Source: Heyndrickxia shackletonii (GTDB lineage: Bacteria > Bacillota > Bacilli > Bacillales > Bacillaceae_C). From it: a stretch of 64,000 bases of DNA. Of the stretch, positions 37,635 to 47,144 are shown in pieces. Numbering within the stretch: position 1 is the stretch's first letter; the number at the start of each line of letters is the position of its first letter. The stretch lies in NCBI RefSeq assembly GCF_001420715.1, contig NZ_LJJC01000004.1, positions 2,981,715-3,045,714 on the forward strand, in the 5' to 3' direction. The notes under the pieces are model-generated. The model saw only the letters and a program-made list of their open reading frames with translations. It made no database searches and had not been told where the DNA came from. The position numbers and the translations under genes were made by a program.

Positions 37635-38383
37635 TGTATGAGCCCCTCATGCTGTTGATTTGTTTTTCGGCTTTCAATTAATTCATTTAATTTTTTTAAT
37701 GCATGGCCAATTCCGCCAACTTCGTTAATTAAACCGTATTTTACTGCTTCGGACCCCACCACATTTGTACCGATATCTCTAGTTAGATTTCCTTTCGCAA
37801 ACATTAGTTCCTTAAATACTTCTTCCTGCACATTAGAATGGCTCGTAACAAACTTTATTACACGTTCTTGCATTTTATCAAGATATTCAAATGTTTGAGG
37901 TACACCAATGACAAGGCCAGTTAATCTGACTGGATGAATCGTCATTGTGGCAGTTTCTGCGATAAATGAATAATCAGTTGAAACAGCAATTGGCACACCG
38001 ATAGAATGTCCTCCGCCTAAAACGATAGAAACAGTTGGTTTCGACAGGGATGATATCATTTCCGAGATTGCGAGTCCTGCCTCAACATCCCCGCCGACTG
38101 TATTTAATATAATGACTAACCCTTCTATTTTGGTATTCTGCTCTATTGCAACCAGCTGGGGAATAATATGTTCATACTTTGTAGTCTTGTTTTGGGGAGG
38201 AAGCTGCATATGACCCTCTATTTGACCAACTATTGTTAAACAATGGATATTACTGTCCTGTGGCAGCTGCGGGACATTGGTTTGTCCAAGCTGTTGTATT
38301 TTATCGACAATTCCTGCTTTAACATCCTTATCCTCTTGTTCCTTTTCTGGTTCTGGCTGCTCCATGCGAAAATCTTTAGTCAT
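37631..38383 (-). CDS. tepA: TepA (YmfB), ClpP-fold protease
   Basis: The 250-residue protein belongs to the ClpP/crotonase-like protease group and is called translocation-enhancing protein in B. subtilis, where it also degrades small acid-soluble spore proteins at germination. The ClpP core shows [20 protein letters not shown], the nucleophile Ser in [11 protein letters not shown], and the His in [10 protein letters not shown]. The N-terminal 40 residues are charged and without a signal. AAAGGAG lies before the ATG. Operon with ylzJ. Confidence 0.9.
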   Translation of the reverse strand: MTKDFRMEQPEPEKEQEDKDVKAGIVDKIQQLGQTNVPQLPQDSNIHCLTIVGQIEGHMQLPPQNKTTKYEHIIPQLVAIEQNTKIEGLVIILNTVGGDVEAGLAISEMISSLSKPTVSIVLGGGHSIGVPIAVSTDYSFIAETATMTIHPVRLTGLVIGVPQTFEYLDKMQERVIKFVTSHSNVQEEVFKELMFAKGNLTRDIGTNVVGSEAVKYGLINEVGGIGHALKKLNELIESRKTNQQHEGLIQ

Positions 38384-38680
38384 CTGAATACTCCTTTATC
38401 ATTGTTTTCATTGAACAAATGCGCAAGCGCCGCAGATTTAGCGTACAGAATACCTCGTCTTCGACTGAGATAAGGAAAACACGGCGAGAAAAGGAGCCGA
38501 TGTTAACTTATCGTAGGGAGAAGATGAGGAAATCCGCTAGCCGATAGGCGGTGGAGCTGGATGTAGATAACTTTTATATAAAAGGTTACCCACAGTGAAA
38601 AATTTTAATATTTCCTAAGGGACTAGAAAACCTAAACATAATAATATTAGTATCTACTTAGATCATGAATTTCATTCAAA
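38384..38680. other. rnjB-tepA intergenic region
   Basis: It contains a family A repeat (38415-38595) and the start of the rnjB terminator; no reading frame of note. Confidence 0.5.
38415..38595. repeat. long copy of dispersed repeat family A with terminal hairpin
   Basis: It starts AATGCGCAAGCGCCGC, contains GAAGATGAGGAAATCCGCTA and GCCGATAGGCGGTGGAGCTG, and ends with the hairpin GTAGATAACTTTT (38563-38575) and AAAAGGTTACCCAC (38580-38593). It shares the AAATCCGCTAGCCGATAG core and the tail with the copy at 17010-17191. Confidence 0.75.
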
Positions 38681-38709
38681 AAACACCGACCTTTGCTAAG
38701 TCGGTGTTT
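38681..38709 (-). terminator. terminator of rnjB
   Basis: AAACACCGAC and GTCGGTGTTT arms are perfectly complementary around a nine-base loop, with a U run on the minus strand. Confidence 0.92.
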
Positions 38710-38721
38710 GTCTTAATATAT

Positions 38722-40389
38722 TTAAATTTCCATTATAATTGGAAGAATCATTGGTCTTCTTTTCGTTTTTTCAAATAGGAAATAATTTAATTGATCGCGA
38801 ATATCTTGTTTGATGCTTGACCAATCAAATGCATCTTTTTCCATATTATTTTCCACAATTTCTCGGACTAATGAGGTAGAATCATTCATTAGCTGTTCAG
38901 ACTCCCTGACATACACAAAGCCTCGTGAAATAATTTCCGGACCAGCTGCAATACTTTTTTTGTACTTGCTTAATGTTACAACGACAATTAATATACCATC
39001 TTGAGATAATAGTCTACGGTCGCGCAGAACAATATTTCCAACATCGCCGACACCAATACCATCAATCAATACATTCCCAGATGCGACTTTCCCGCTGAAA
39101 GCCATTTTTTCATTTTTATATTCAAGAACCTCTCCCTTATCAGGAATAAATACTTGCTCCTTCTTTAAACCTACTTGCTCAGCAAGTCGTGAATGAGCGA
39201 CCAGCATCCTATATTCTCCTTGTACTGGAATAAAGTACTTTGGCTTCATTAGATTAAGCATTAATTTCAAATCTTCCTGACAACCATGACCTGTCACATG
39301 AACCTTTCTGCGTTCTGACAGAACGGAAGCCCCAGAACGGTATAGCATGTCCACCGTTTTAGACATTATTAGCTCCATGCCAGGGGACGGCGATGCCGTA
39401 ATGAAAACAGTATCTCCTTTTTGAATATTAATATATTTATGGGTGCGCTTTGCCATTTTTTGCAATACTAAAAACGGCTCCCCTTGATTTCCAGTTGTCA
39501 GAATTACTAGCTCTTCATCTGGATATTTATCTAATTCATGGACTGGGATTACTATATCCTCAGATTTGATATCCAAATAGCCTAAAGACAAAGCAATTTC
39601 ATAAACTCTTTCCAAACTTTTACCTACTACTGCTATTTTTCTTCCCGTCTCAAAAGCTGCATCAAATACTTGTTGGATTCGAATTAAATTAGATGCAAAG
39701 CATGCAACAATAATTCGCCCTCTTGCAGAATAAAAGGCGTTTGACATTTCCCCAGCAATGACTCTTTCAGAAGTGGTTAAACCCGGATGCTCCGCTTCAA
39801 TACTGTCGGACAGAAGGCATAGTACACCCTCTCTTCCGACCTTGGCCATTTCGGCAATATCCGATTGATAAAAATCGGATACGCTTTGGTCAAATTTAAA
39901 ATCTCCGGTATGAACAATATTTCCCTCTGAAGTATGAATACATATACCGATCGAATCAGGAATGCTGTGGGTTGTTTTAAAAAAGCTGATGTCAACTGTA
40001 TCAAAATGCAATACTGTATCCGCTTTAATAACATGGAACACAACTTCTGATTTTACATTAACATCTTTAAGTTTTTCCTTTGCAAAAGCGATTGTTAATT
40101 TAGTTCCATAAACGGGAACATTCAATTTCATTAACAGATAAGGCAATGCACCAATAGCATCTTCATGTCCATGTGTTAAAAATATCCCTTTTATTCGCTC
40201 TTTATTATCCTCTAAATAAGTTGTATCAGGAATAACAATATCGATTCCGAGCATTTCATCCTCTGGATACATGAGTCCAGCATCAATTACAAATATGTCT
40301 TCATCCACCTCGAAAACATACATGTTTTTTCCAATTTCCCCAACTCCCCCCAGGGGAATAATTTTAATAGATTCATTTTTCTTTTTCAA
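38722..40389 (-). CDS. rnjB: ribonuclease J2
   Basis: The 555-residue metallo-beta-lactamase/beta-CASP ribonuclease is the J2 partner of RNase J1. The family motif reads HGHEDAIG; the last His of the usual HGHEDHIG is replaced by Ala, as in B. subtilis J2, which has little activity alone. Other parts: VIDAGLMYPEDEMLGID, HTGDFKFDQS, LLSDSIEAEHPG and the C-terminal TGHGCQEDLK. The TTG start has GGAGGAAC in front. No clear terminator separates it from the GNAT/aminotransferase gene upstream. Confidence 0.93.
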   Translation of the reverse strand: MKKKNESIKIIPLGGVGEIGKNMYVFEVDEDIFVIDAGLMYPEDEMLGIDIVIPDTTYLEDNKERIKGIFLTHGHEDAIGALPYLLMKLNVPVYGTKLTIAFAKEKLKDVNVKSEVVFHVIKADTVLHFDTVDISFFKTTHSIPDSIGICIHTSEGNIVHTGDFKFDQSVSDFYQSDIAEMAKVGREGVLCLLSDSIEAEHPGLTTSERVIAGEMSNAFYSARGRIIVACFASNLIRIQQVFDAAFETGRKIAVVGKSLERVYEIALSLGYLDIKSEDIVIPVHELDKYPDEELVILTTGNQGEPFLVLQKMAKRTHKYINIQKGDTVFITASPSPGMELIMSKTVDMLYRSGASVLSERRKVHVTGHGCQEDLKLMLNLMKPKYFIPVQGEYRMLVAHSRLAEQVGLKKEQVFIPDKGEVLEYKNEKMAFSGKVASGNVLIDGIGVGDVGNIVLRDRRLLSQDGILIVVVTLSKYKKSIAAGPEIISRGFVYVRESEQLMNDSTSLVREIVENNMEKDAFDWSSIKQDIRDQLNYFLFEKTKRRPMILPIIMEI

Positions 40390-40482
40390 ATTCTTGTTCC
40401 TCCAATGCTGTTTTTCCGACCTAAATCAGTTAAACCCATTATACTTGAAGAAGAAAATACTGTTCAATAAGATTTTAGAAAA

Positions 40483-42084
40483 TCAAGCATTATTTAATGT
40501 AAGCATTGCTACTTTTTCCTTATATAAATTTTGCAATGTATGTAAAAGCCCATCGATAATAGCGATATTTTCATTAGCATTCATTAAGGCGATTTGAATC
40601 CAATTATTTTTTATTAAATAACGATTTCGGAAATGGACTTGATAACCATTTAAATAAAGGTCAAGTCCTATATCCATAGCATTTATTTCACAAGGAAAAA
40701 CTATTGTCATAACACAAGGTGATGTTAGATCTTTATCAACAACAAAGGAAAAACCTTTTGCCAATAAAGTATCAAAAACATACGAAAATCTTGAAACATT
40801 CCTAGCAAAATAATCAGCTTCAAATAAGGTATCCAACGCTAAATCGAGCGCTTTGAATAAATAGGAATTTTGTGTAAATGGGATGCCTTCACATTCTTGG
40901 TAATACTTCACATCAAGATAACGCGGCACCTTATTCAATCCCGTTTCCAACTCATTATATAGAACAAAGGAGAGACCTGTTATAGAGCCGATAGCTTTCC
41001 CCGAAACACCAGAAGCCATGTATATCTTTTCAAAATTTAATGGAACCGCACCTATTGAACTAATAGCATCAATACATATTTTTACGGAAAATTCCTCACA
41101 TATGGATTGAATCGCTTTAAAATCATTCAACATACCGGTGGAGGTTTCACAATGGACAAACCATATCCAATCATAAGAATTACGTTGGCACAAATCCCTT
41201 ATTTCATCCATGTTATAGGGTGTACCCCATGGTTTGGCAAGCTTATCAAAAGAAAGTCCGAAGCGAGTGGCATGATCCGCTAACCGCTCTCCAAATTCTC
41301 CATTTGACAAAATTAACCCCTTTGTTCCTAAAGACGCAAGATGTGCAGCAATAGCATCATTTGCAACCGTGCCAGTACCTGTAAATACCGAAGCATGCTT
41401 AGCATTCGTTAGCTTTTTTAATTTAAAAAATACACTTTCGGCAATCTGTTTATGTTCTTGTGATCTATGCCAATCAGGCTGTGATAAAAAAATGGATTGA
41501 ATTTTGTCATCCACCTTAACAGGACCTGGAAGGAAGGAATTTACCATCGAAAGATTTTTTAAATGTTCTTTTTGGTAAAACATCTCCTTTGTCAAATACA
41601 TTGGCTGAAATAATACATCATCTTTACCAACCAGATGTGCAAAAGGTTCAAATCCTAAATGTTTGTACAACTTGGATTGTCTTGTAGTCCCGGAAATAAA
41701 AGCAATGTCATAACCTTTATATAAACAATAGCGAATTAAAGCTCCTGTCATACTGGCAAATACTCGGCCATTTCGGAAATTTGGCTTTACAGACAATAAC
41801 CGTATTTCACACGGTCTTGAAAAGGCAACTTCCAAATGTTCTTCAATTTTTCCAAGTTTTTTATCCAGTGAAAATGGACGAACATCTCTAAGGGCCATCA
41901 TCCCGACAATTTCATTATCCGCTTTACAAATGACATATTCATTTTCATCGTGAAACTGGTCTATTAATTTTCTTGCCTTATTTACACTATGCTGCGGTAT
42001 TTCCTCTACAAAAGTATCGTAATTTAGTCGAAAAATCCCCTCAAATTCCTCTGTATCCCTTGCAATTTTAATTGTGTAGTTCAT
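40483..42084 (-). CDS. fusion of a GNAT (N-acyl amino acid synthase-like) domain and a class V aminotransferase
   Basis: The 533-residue protein joins two enzymes. Residues 1-175 form a GNAT domain resembling autoinducer or N-acyl amino acid synthases: FRLNYDTFVEE, YVICKADNEIVGMMALRDV, CEIRLLSVKPNFRNGRVFAS, and SKLYKHLGFEPF. Residues 180-533 are a fold-type I class V PLP enzyme of the alanine-glyoxylate / 2-aminoethylphosphonate aminotransferase type: FLPGPVKV, FTGTGTVANDAIAA, CIDAISSIGA with Asp339, and SGKAIGS with the likely PLP Lys363. The ATG at 42084 follows GGGGGACG. It lies 24 bases after a PlsY-like gene and shares its promoter. The product is unknown; an N-acylated amine or lipid precursor is inferred. 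Confidence 0.8.
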   Translation of the reverse strand: MNYTIKIARDTEEFEGIFRLNYDTFVEEIPQHSVNKARKLIDQFHDENEYVICKADNEIVGMMALRDVRPFSLDKKLGKIEEHLEVAFSRPCEIRLLSVKPNFRNGRVFASMTGALIRYCLYKGYDIAFISGTTRQSKLYKHLGFEPFAHLVGKDDVLFQPMYLTKEMFYQKEHLKNLSMVNSFLPGPVKVDDKIQSIFLSQPDWHRSQEHKQIAESVFFKLKKLTNAKHASVFTGTGTVANDAIAAHLASLGTKGLILSNGEFGERLADHATRFGLSFDKLAKPWGTPYNMDEIRDLCQRNSYDWIWFVHCETSTGMLNDFKAIQSICEEFSVKICIDAISSIGAVPLNFEKIYMASGVSGKAIGSITGLSFVLYNELETGLNKVPRYLDVKYYQECEGIPFTQNSYLFKALDLALDTLFEADYFARNVSRFSYVFDTLLAKGFSFVVDKDLTSPCVMTIVFPCEINAMDIGLDLYLNGYQVHFRNRYLIKNNWIQIALMNANENIAIIDGLLHTLQNLYKEKVAMLTLNNA

Positions 42085-42108
42085 GTCTACGTCCCCCATT
42101 ATTACTCT

Positions 42109-42645
42109 TTATTCTTTATGTTTCAAAATTATTAAAATAATAATAAAGAAGATGATGATACTGGCATAAAGATTATGATATATAAAAAAAGTGAAAATAG
42201 GTGTTAACCCAATTGCGAAAAGCCCGGCTTTTGTAAATGACTTAGTAAAAGGGTAGCTAATAAGGAAGGTTATAACCATCCCTAATGCTGTCAGCGGTGA
42301 AATGTAAAGAATACCTCCCAGAAACGAAGCTACTCCTTTACCGCCCTTAAACCTATATAGTATGGGGTACATATGACCCAAAATAACGAATAATAAGACA
42401 ATTGTTTGCTGAAAAAAATTCATTTTTAAACTGTCCGCGAGCCAGCATATGAGGATTGCCTTCAACATATCTCCAATCAATACAAACAGAAATCCCTTTT
42501 TGCCAAAAGATCTGCCGGCATTTCTTGCACCTGGATTCCCGCTTCCTTCAGCAAAAATATTCTTCCTGAAAAAAACACGGCCAACAATATGTGCAGTTAA
42601 AATATGTCCAAATATGTATGCAAGTAAATAGGTATAAATCGCCAT
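42109..42645 (-). CDS. PlsY-family membrane acyltransferase paralogue lacking the C-terminal motif
   Basis: PlsY uses acyl-phosphate to acylate glycerol-3-phosphate. This 178-residue, five-helix protein has motif 1 as GSGNPGARNAGR (residues 34-45; usually SGNxGATNxxR) and motif 2 as GHMYPILYRFKGGKGVA (90-106). It stops at IILKHKE, just where the family normally continues with an H/R-x-D-N-x-x-R-x-x-x-G/T-E motif. So one of three conserved motifs is absent, and no frameshifted remainder follows. A different acceptor, or reduced activity, is plausible. It is the first gene of the unit with the GNAT/aminotransferase fusion; the site before the ATG is weak. Confidence 0.82.
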   Translation of the reverse strand: MAIYTYLLAYIFGHILTAHIVGRVFFRKNIFAEGSGNPGARNAGRSFGKKGFLFVLIGDMLKAILICWLADSLKMNFFQQTIVLLFVILGHMYPILYRFKGGKGVASFLGGILYISPLTALGMVITFLISYPFTKSFTKAGLFAIGLTPIFTFFIYHNLYASIIIFFIIILIILKHKE

Positions 42646-42680
42646 AGATTCGCCATTCCCTAAGTGAGGTATTTATGTTT

Positions 42681-42710
42681 ATTATATTACCATTTTTTTC
42701 AGAATTTGAG
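42681..42710 (-). promoter_or_regulatory. possible promoter of the PlsY-like / GNAT-aminotransferase unit
   Basis: On the minus strand TATAAT (42681-42686) is a perfect -10 element. The -35 partner about 18 bases upstream (TCAAAT) is poor. It lies between the dapA-side terminator and the PlsY-like start. Confidence 0.45.
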
Positions 42711-42776
42711 GTAAATATATAAAAAAAGAAAACTTTCTTAAGAGATTCTATTTTTCAATGATTCATTTTAGAAATA

Positions 42777-42804
42777 AAAAAAGGAAGGGCATCCCATCCT
42801 TTTT
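42777..42804 (-). terminator. terminator of the asd-dapG-dapA operon
   Basis: AAAGGATGGG and CCCTTCCTTT (one U-U mismatch) around ATG, with a strong U run; it touches the dapA stop codon and isolates the accessory unit downstream. Confidence 0.85.
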
Positions 42805-43681
42805 ATTTTTCCAAAGTATTTAATAATGTAATGATGTTTGATCTCTCTTGTTCTGTTAACGGTACAAGGGGCAGTCTCACTGATCCTACATTAAATCCTT
42901 TTAACTGTAACGCTGTTTTCACAGGTACTGGGCTTGGTGCAGCAAATAATCCTCTCATTAAAGGCAGAAGTTTTTGATGTTGTTTCGCCGCAGCTTCGTA
43001 AGAACCATTTAAGAAGGATCCTATCATCTCTTGCATCTCCGAACCGATAATATGGGATGCCACGGAAACAACCCCTTTTCCGCCAATAGATAAAACAGGA
43101 ATAGTCAGCCCATCATCCCCACTATATAATTCAAATTCCTCGCTTGTATTTGCAATAATTTCAGCCATAGCGTCCAAGTTTCCGCTAGCTTCCTTAATCG
43201 CTACAATATTTTTAATTTCGGAAAGCTTGATAACTGTATTCGGCTCAAGATTCGCCACTGTACGCCCTGGAACATTGTAAAGCATTACAGGTAAACTGGT
43301 TGCCTCTGCAATCGTTTTAAAATGCTGAAAAAGCCCTGTTTGATTAGGCTTATTATAATAAGGAGTAACGATTAAAACAGCATCGACACCTAGCTCCTCT
43401 GCTTTTTTCGTTAATTCCACCGATGCATATGTGTTATTGCTGCCAGTACCCGCAATAACGGGCACCCTGCCATTTGTGGTTTTCACAACATGACTGAATA
43501 AAGCTAGCTTCTCTTCTGTAGATAATGTAGGGGATTCACCAGTAGTCCCCGCAACTACTAAAGATTCTGTACCATTTTCAATTAAATACTCGACAAGCTG
43601 TGTTGTTTTTTGAAAATCAATATTCCCTTTTGAATCGAATGGAGTAACCATAGCAGTAGAAATTCGACCGAAACGACTCAT
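42803..43681 (-). CDS. dapA: 4-hydroxy-tetrahydrodipicolinate synthase
   Basis: DapA condenses aspartate semialdehyde with pyruvate, the branch point to diaminopimelate, lysine and spore dipicolinate. The 292-residue TIM barrel shows TAMVTPFDSKGNID, VAGTTGESPTLSTEE, YYNKPNQTGLFQHF (catalytic Tyr), LYNVPGRT and VAIKEASGNL (Schiff-base Lys). The ATG at 43681 has AAGGAGTG ahead; the longer frame lacks a site. dapG lies upstream in the same operon. Confidence 0.96.
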   Translation of the reverse strand: MSRFGRISTAMVTPFDSKGNIDFQKTTQLVEYLIENGTESLVVAGTTGESPTLSTEEKLALFSHVVKTTNGRVPVIAGTGSNNTYASVELTKKAEELGVDAVLIVTPYYNKPNQTGLFQHFKTIAEATSLPVMLYNVPGRTVANLEPNTVIKLSEIKNIVAIKEASGNLDAMAEIIANTSEEFELYSGDDGLTIPVLSIGGKGVVSVASHIIGSEMQEMIGSFLNGSYEAAAKQHQKLLPLMRGLFAAPSPVPVKTALQLKGFNVGSVRLPLVPLTEQERSNIITLLNTLEK

Positions 43682-43746
43682 ATTTAACACTCCTTCATTA
43701 TTTACCGAAGTTCCGAACGGTAAATTATTCACTCTACATTTTGCAG

Positions 43747-44982
43747 TTATATTGTAATTTCGTATGTTTCCTCTTGCAGATTAAATGCATCGTGTAAAGC
43801 ATTAACAGCGACCACTAAATCTTCTTCTTTTACTAATACCCAAATGGTTGTATGACTGTCAGCAGATTGTAAAATTCTAATGCCCTTTTCGGACAATGCT
43901 GAAACGATTTTAAAGGTAACACCAGGTACCCCATTCATGCCCGCTCCAACAACGGATACCTTAGCACAACCTCTCTCAATTTCAGGTCGATGGCCCATTT
44001 TCTGTAATACAGATGCAGCTTTCTCTATAGCGTCCTCTGCTACGGTATATACAACTCCAGTTGGAGAGATATTAATGAAATCAACACTAATATTTTCATT
44101 TGCCATTGCTTTAAATACCTCAGATTGAAGGTCATATTGCCCATCTTTTGCGTAAACCTTAATCTGAGCAACATTTGCAACATAAGCAATACCAGTTACT
44201 GGGCGTTCACGAATATCCGTTCCTTTGGACTGCTTATTTAAAGAAGTAACCAATGTTCCGAGATTGTCTGAATAAGTGGAGCGAATTCGAATCGGTACTT
44301 TCGCCTGCATCGCTATTTCTACTGCACGAGGATGAATTACTTTTGCCCCTTGGTAGGCCATGTTACAAACCTCTGTATACGTTACAACAGGTAATTTTCT
44401 TGCATTATCAGCAATTCTAGGATCAGCAGTCATAATTCCCTCTACATCTGTGAAAATATCAATCCACTCTGCTTTTAAGGCTACTCCCAATGCAGCTGCA
44501 GATGTATCACTTCCACCTCGTCCAATTGTTGTTACATCGCCGTTTTTTGCAGACCCCTGGAACCCTGCCACCACTACAACATCATGTGTATCTAATTCTT
44601 TTAACAATCTTTCACATTTCATGTCGATAATTTTTGCATTTGTATGCTCCGCATTTGTCCTAAATCCAGCTTGAGAGCCAGTTAGCGCAGTAGCTTTGAT
44701 ATCTTCTCCAAGGAGCATATTCGTAAATACCAAGCTGGAAATGACTTCTCCGCATGATAGCAGTAAATCCTGTTCTCTTTTATTTATTAATATTTTTGGT
44801 TTCTGTACAAGGGAGAGAAGTGTATCTGTCGCATACGGGTCACCATTTCTTCCCATTGCAGAAACAACTATTACTACCTTATAACCATCCTGCAATGCAT
44901 TTTTAATGTGTTTTAACGCTTGTTTTCGACCTTGCTCATCGCGGACAGATGTACCCCCAAATTTCTGTACAATTAACTTCAT
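43747..44982 (-). CDS. dapG: aspartate kinase I (DapG)
   Basis: The 411-residue kinase makes aspartyl-phosphate. N-terminal kinase motif KFGGTSV at residues 6-12, GGSDTSAAALG in the amino acid kinase fold, then two ACT domains (about residues 270-400) for feedback control. Linkage to asd and dapA identifies it as the DapG isozyme, which is feedback-inhibited by diaminopimelate in B. subtilis. The start is MKLIVQKFGG, after a short gap from asd. Confidence 0.95.
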   Translation of the reverse strand: MKLIVQKFGGTSVRDEQGRKQALKHIKNALQDGYKVVIVVSAMGRNGDPYATDTLLSLVQKPKILINKREQDLLLSCGEVISSLVFTNMLLGEDIKATALTGSQAGFRTNAEHTNAKIIDMKCERLLKELDTHDVVVVAGFQGSAKNGDVTTIGRGGSDTSAAALGVALKAEWIDIFTDVEGIMTADPRIADNARKLPVVTYTEVCNMAYQGAKVIHPRAVEIAMQAKVPIRIRSTYSDNLGTLVTSLNKQSKGTDIRERPVTGIAYVANVAQIKVYAKDGQYDLQSEVFKAMANENISVDFINISPTGVVYTVAEDAIEKAASVLQKMGHRPEIERGCAKVSVVGAGMNGVPGVTFKIVSALSEKGIRILQSADSHTTIWVLVKEEDLVVAVNALHDAFNLQEETYEITI

Positions 44983-45066
44983 TTTAACACCTCTGTATGT
45001 TAAATAAATTTCGTTTTTTATGATGAGGCTAATATAACATTTTTTTATGAAGTAATCCGTTCAAAT

Positions 45067-46113
45067 TTATACTAGACCTAGATTAATTAGACTTTCAGCA
45101 ATTTGTACGGAATTCCATGCTGCACCTTTTAAAAGATTATCCGAAACAACCCACATATGAAACCCTTTGTCTTCATCTAAATCTTTTCTGATTCGGCCAA
45201 CAAAGACATCATTTTTTCCAACGGCATTTGCAGGCATAGGATATATTTGCTCACTAGGATTATCTTCTAAAACAATTCCGGCTGCAGAAGAAAGTACCTC
45301 TTGAATGCCAGTCGCAGTTAGTCCTTCCCTTTCGACCTCGAAATAAACTGACTCAGAGTGACCTGTTTCAATCGGAAGGCGAACACAAGTAGCAGCAACC
45401 TTCAACTCTGGCATATGCATGATTTTTTTCGTTTCATTTATCATTTTTACTTCCTCAAAAGTGAAACCATTGTCCATGAATTTATCAATTTGAGGAACAG
45501 CATTAAACGCAATTTGATAATGTTTTTTATCGCCTTTAACTGGCAAAACTTGCGGTTCAAATGGCTCACCATGTATGATAGCCTTCGTTTGTTCATGTAA
45601 TTCTTGAATTGCCGCAGTACCAGAACCAGAAACAGCCTGATAGGTAGAAACAATTACTTTACTTAATCCAAATGCTTTACGGATTGGTTCCAATGCAACC
45701 ACCATTTGAATCGTTGAACAGTTTGGATTTGCAATAATCCCTTTATGAAGTTTAAGATCTTGTTCATTCACTTCTGGTACGACTAGAGGGACATCTTCAT
45801 CCATTCGGTACGCACTGGTATTATCAATTACAATTGCCCCACGCTTCACTGCCTCTGGAGCAAAAATTTTCGAAATACTTCCACCTGCACTAAATAATGC
45901 AATGTCAACTCCATTAAAGCTATCAGGTGTTGCTTCTTCTACTACAACATCTTCTCCCCGAAATTTTAATACGGTTCCGGCTGAACGTGCAGAAGATAAA
46001 AAAGATATTTTTTTAATAGGAAACTCTCTTTTTTCCAGTGTTTTGATCATTTGTTGTCCAACCGCACCTGTGGCACCGAGAACTGCCACATGATATCCTT
46101 TGGATATTGACAT
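45067..46113 (-). CDS. asd: aspartate-semialdehyde dehydrogenase
   Basis: Asd reduces aspartyl-phosphate to the semialdehyde. The 348-residue protein has the NADP motif [14 protein letters not shown], the active-site Cys in [10 protein letters not shown], and [11 protein letters not shown]. The ATG at 46113 is favoured by AGGGGA nine bases ahead over an ATG three codons earlier that touches it. The order spoVFAB-asd-dapG-dapA supplies precursor for wall, lysine and spore dipicolinate. Confidence 0.96.
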   Translation of the reverse strand: MSISKGYHVAVLGATGAVGQQMIKTLEKREFPIKKISFLSSARSAGTVLKFRGEDVVVEEATPDSFNGVDIALFSAGGSISKIFAPEAVKRGAIVIDNTSAYRMDEDVPLVVPEVNEQDLKLHKGIIANPNCSTIQMVVALEPIRKAFGLSKVIVSTYQAVSGSGTAAIQELHEQTKAIIHGEPFEPQVLPVKGDKKHYQIAFNAVPQIDKFMDNGFTFEEVKMINETKKIMHMPELKVAATCVRLPIETGHSESVYFEVEREGLTATGIQEVLSSAAGIVLEDNPSEQIYPMPANAVGKNDVFVGRIRKDLDEDKGFHMWVVSDNLLKGAAWNSVQIAESLINLGLV

Positions 46114-46304
46114 TTTAAGCATTCCCCTTCCAATCTATATACAGATATTTTATATGTGTATCTTAAAGAAAATAACGATTTTATTTTATCATATTAACGC
46201 ATGATAATATATCATTTTCTCTAATTCATCTTATTAGTAAAGGGATTGTAAGGCTTAGGTAAAATCACTAGCAAACTAAACTTTTACACTAATAATCATT
46301 TCTC
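46114..46304 (-). other. asd upstream region
   Basis: AT-rich leader with GATAAAAT-like sequence that may hold the asd promoter. I found no lysine riboswitch or T-box signature. Confidence 0.35.
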
Positions 46305-46498
46305 ACGGCTGACTCGGAATAATTGTTACATTTCGTCTTTGGTTATAAATGCTAAGTTGACATGGTTTCGGAGCATCTTTTCTTACGGAGTTTTTTCATT
46401 TTAACCCAAATAAGATTGTTACTTGGAATTTCGTATACAAAGGCACCAAGTTAAAATCGGCTTTTGGATTTATACAAAGTTTAAGAAAAAGAGCCTTT
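46305..46498. repeat. long copy of dispersed repeat family B
   Basis: It starts GGCTGACTCGGAATAATTGT, continues TACATTTCG, and ends GTTTAAGAAAAAGAGCC. The start and end words match the copies at 60930-61067 and 61796-61937. The interior is not conserved. Confidence 0.6.
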
Positions 46499-46504
46499 CT
46501 CATA

Positions 46505-46526
46505 GAAAACTCGCCTATAGGCGAGC
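46505..46526 (-). terminator. terminator of spoVFAB
   Basis: CTCGCC-TATA-GGCGAG hairpin followed by TTTTC on the minus strand, 22 bases past the spoVFB stop. Confidence 0.82.
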
Positions 46527-46547
46527 TATGATGGTTTTGATATTTTA

Positions 46548-47144
46548 TTATTCACTTCGGAACCTTTCAATAATGACTGGCTGTAATTGTCTCCCTTTAA
46601 TCGCCTCTTCTACCGTTTCTTGAAGTAAGGTCATTTTTGCAACCATTGAATTTGGTTTATTTATCGGATCATCTTGACCATAAGGGATAAAATAAATGTT
46701 TTTTGTAGCCATCAGTCTCATTAAATTGACTCCATTTAAGCCCAGTGCGTCATTGGTGGAAATCCCCAATACAACTGGATTACGATTTCTAAGTGTTGCC
46801 TTAGCTGCCATAAGCACTGGAGAGTCTGTAAGAGCATTAGCCATTTTGCTCATGGAATTTCCCGTTAAAGGTGCGATGACCATACAATCAAGAGGAAGCT
46901 TTGGGCCTAAAGGCTCCGCATCAACAATAGAATCAATTACTTTTCTGCCGGTTACTTCTTCAATTCTTTCAATCCATTCTTCTCCGCTTCCGAAACGAGT
47001 TTCTGTATTTTTCACAGTATAAGTAACAACTGGAATTACCTCTACTCCTGAATCTACCAACCTTTTTATCTCAGGAAACACAGCATCATACGTGCAATGT
47101 GATCCGGTTAATCCAAATCCAATTCTTTTTCCTTGTAAACTCAT
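46548..47144 (-). CDS. spoVFB: dipicolinate synthase subunit B
   Basis: The 198-residue flavoprotein-fold subunit of dipicolinate synthase works in the mother cell to make dipicolinic acid for the spore core. Family sequence: GKRIGFGLTGSHCTYDAVFP, DCMVIAPLTGNSMSKMANAL and GISTNDALGLNGVNLMRL. AAGGAG precedes the ATG, which overlaps the spoVFA stop by four bases. Confidence 0.96.
   Translation of the reverse strand: MSLQGKRIGFGLTGSHCTYDAVFPEIKRLVDSGVEVIPVVTYTVKNTETRFGSGEEWIERIEEVTGRKVIDSIVDAEPLGPKLPLDCMVIAPLTGNSMSKMANALTDSPVLMAAKATLRNRNPVVLGISTNDALGLNGVNLMRLMATKNIYFIPYGQDDPINKPNSMVAKMTLLQETVEEAIKGRQLQPVIIERFRSE

Noticed and set aside
46114-46500. Possible lysine riboswitch or T-box before asd
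   Set aside because: No conserved T-box sequence, specifier structure or terminator/antiterminator pair; the region is better explained by repeat family B.
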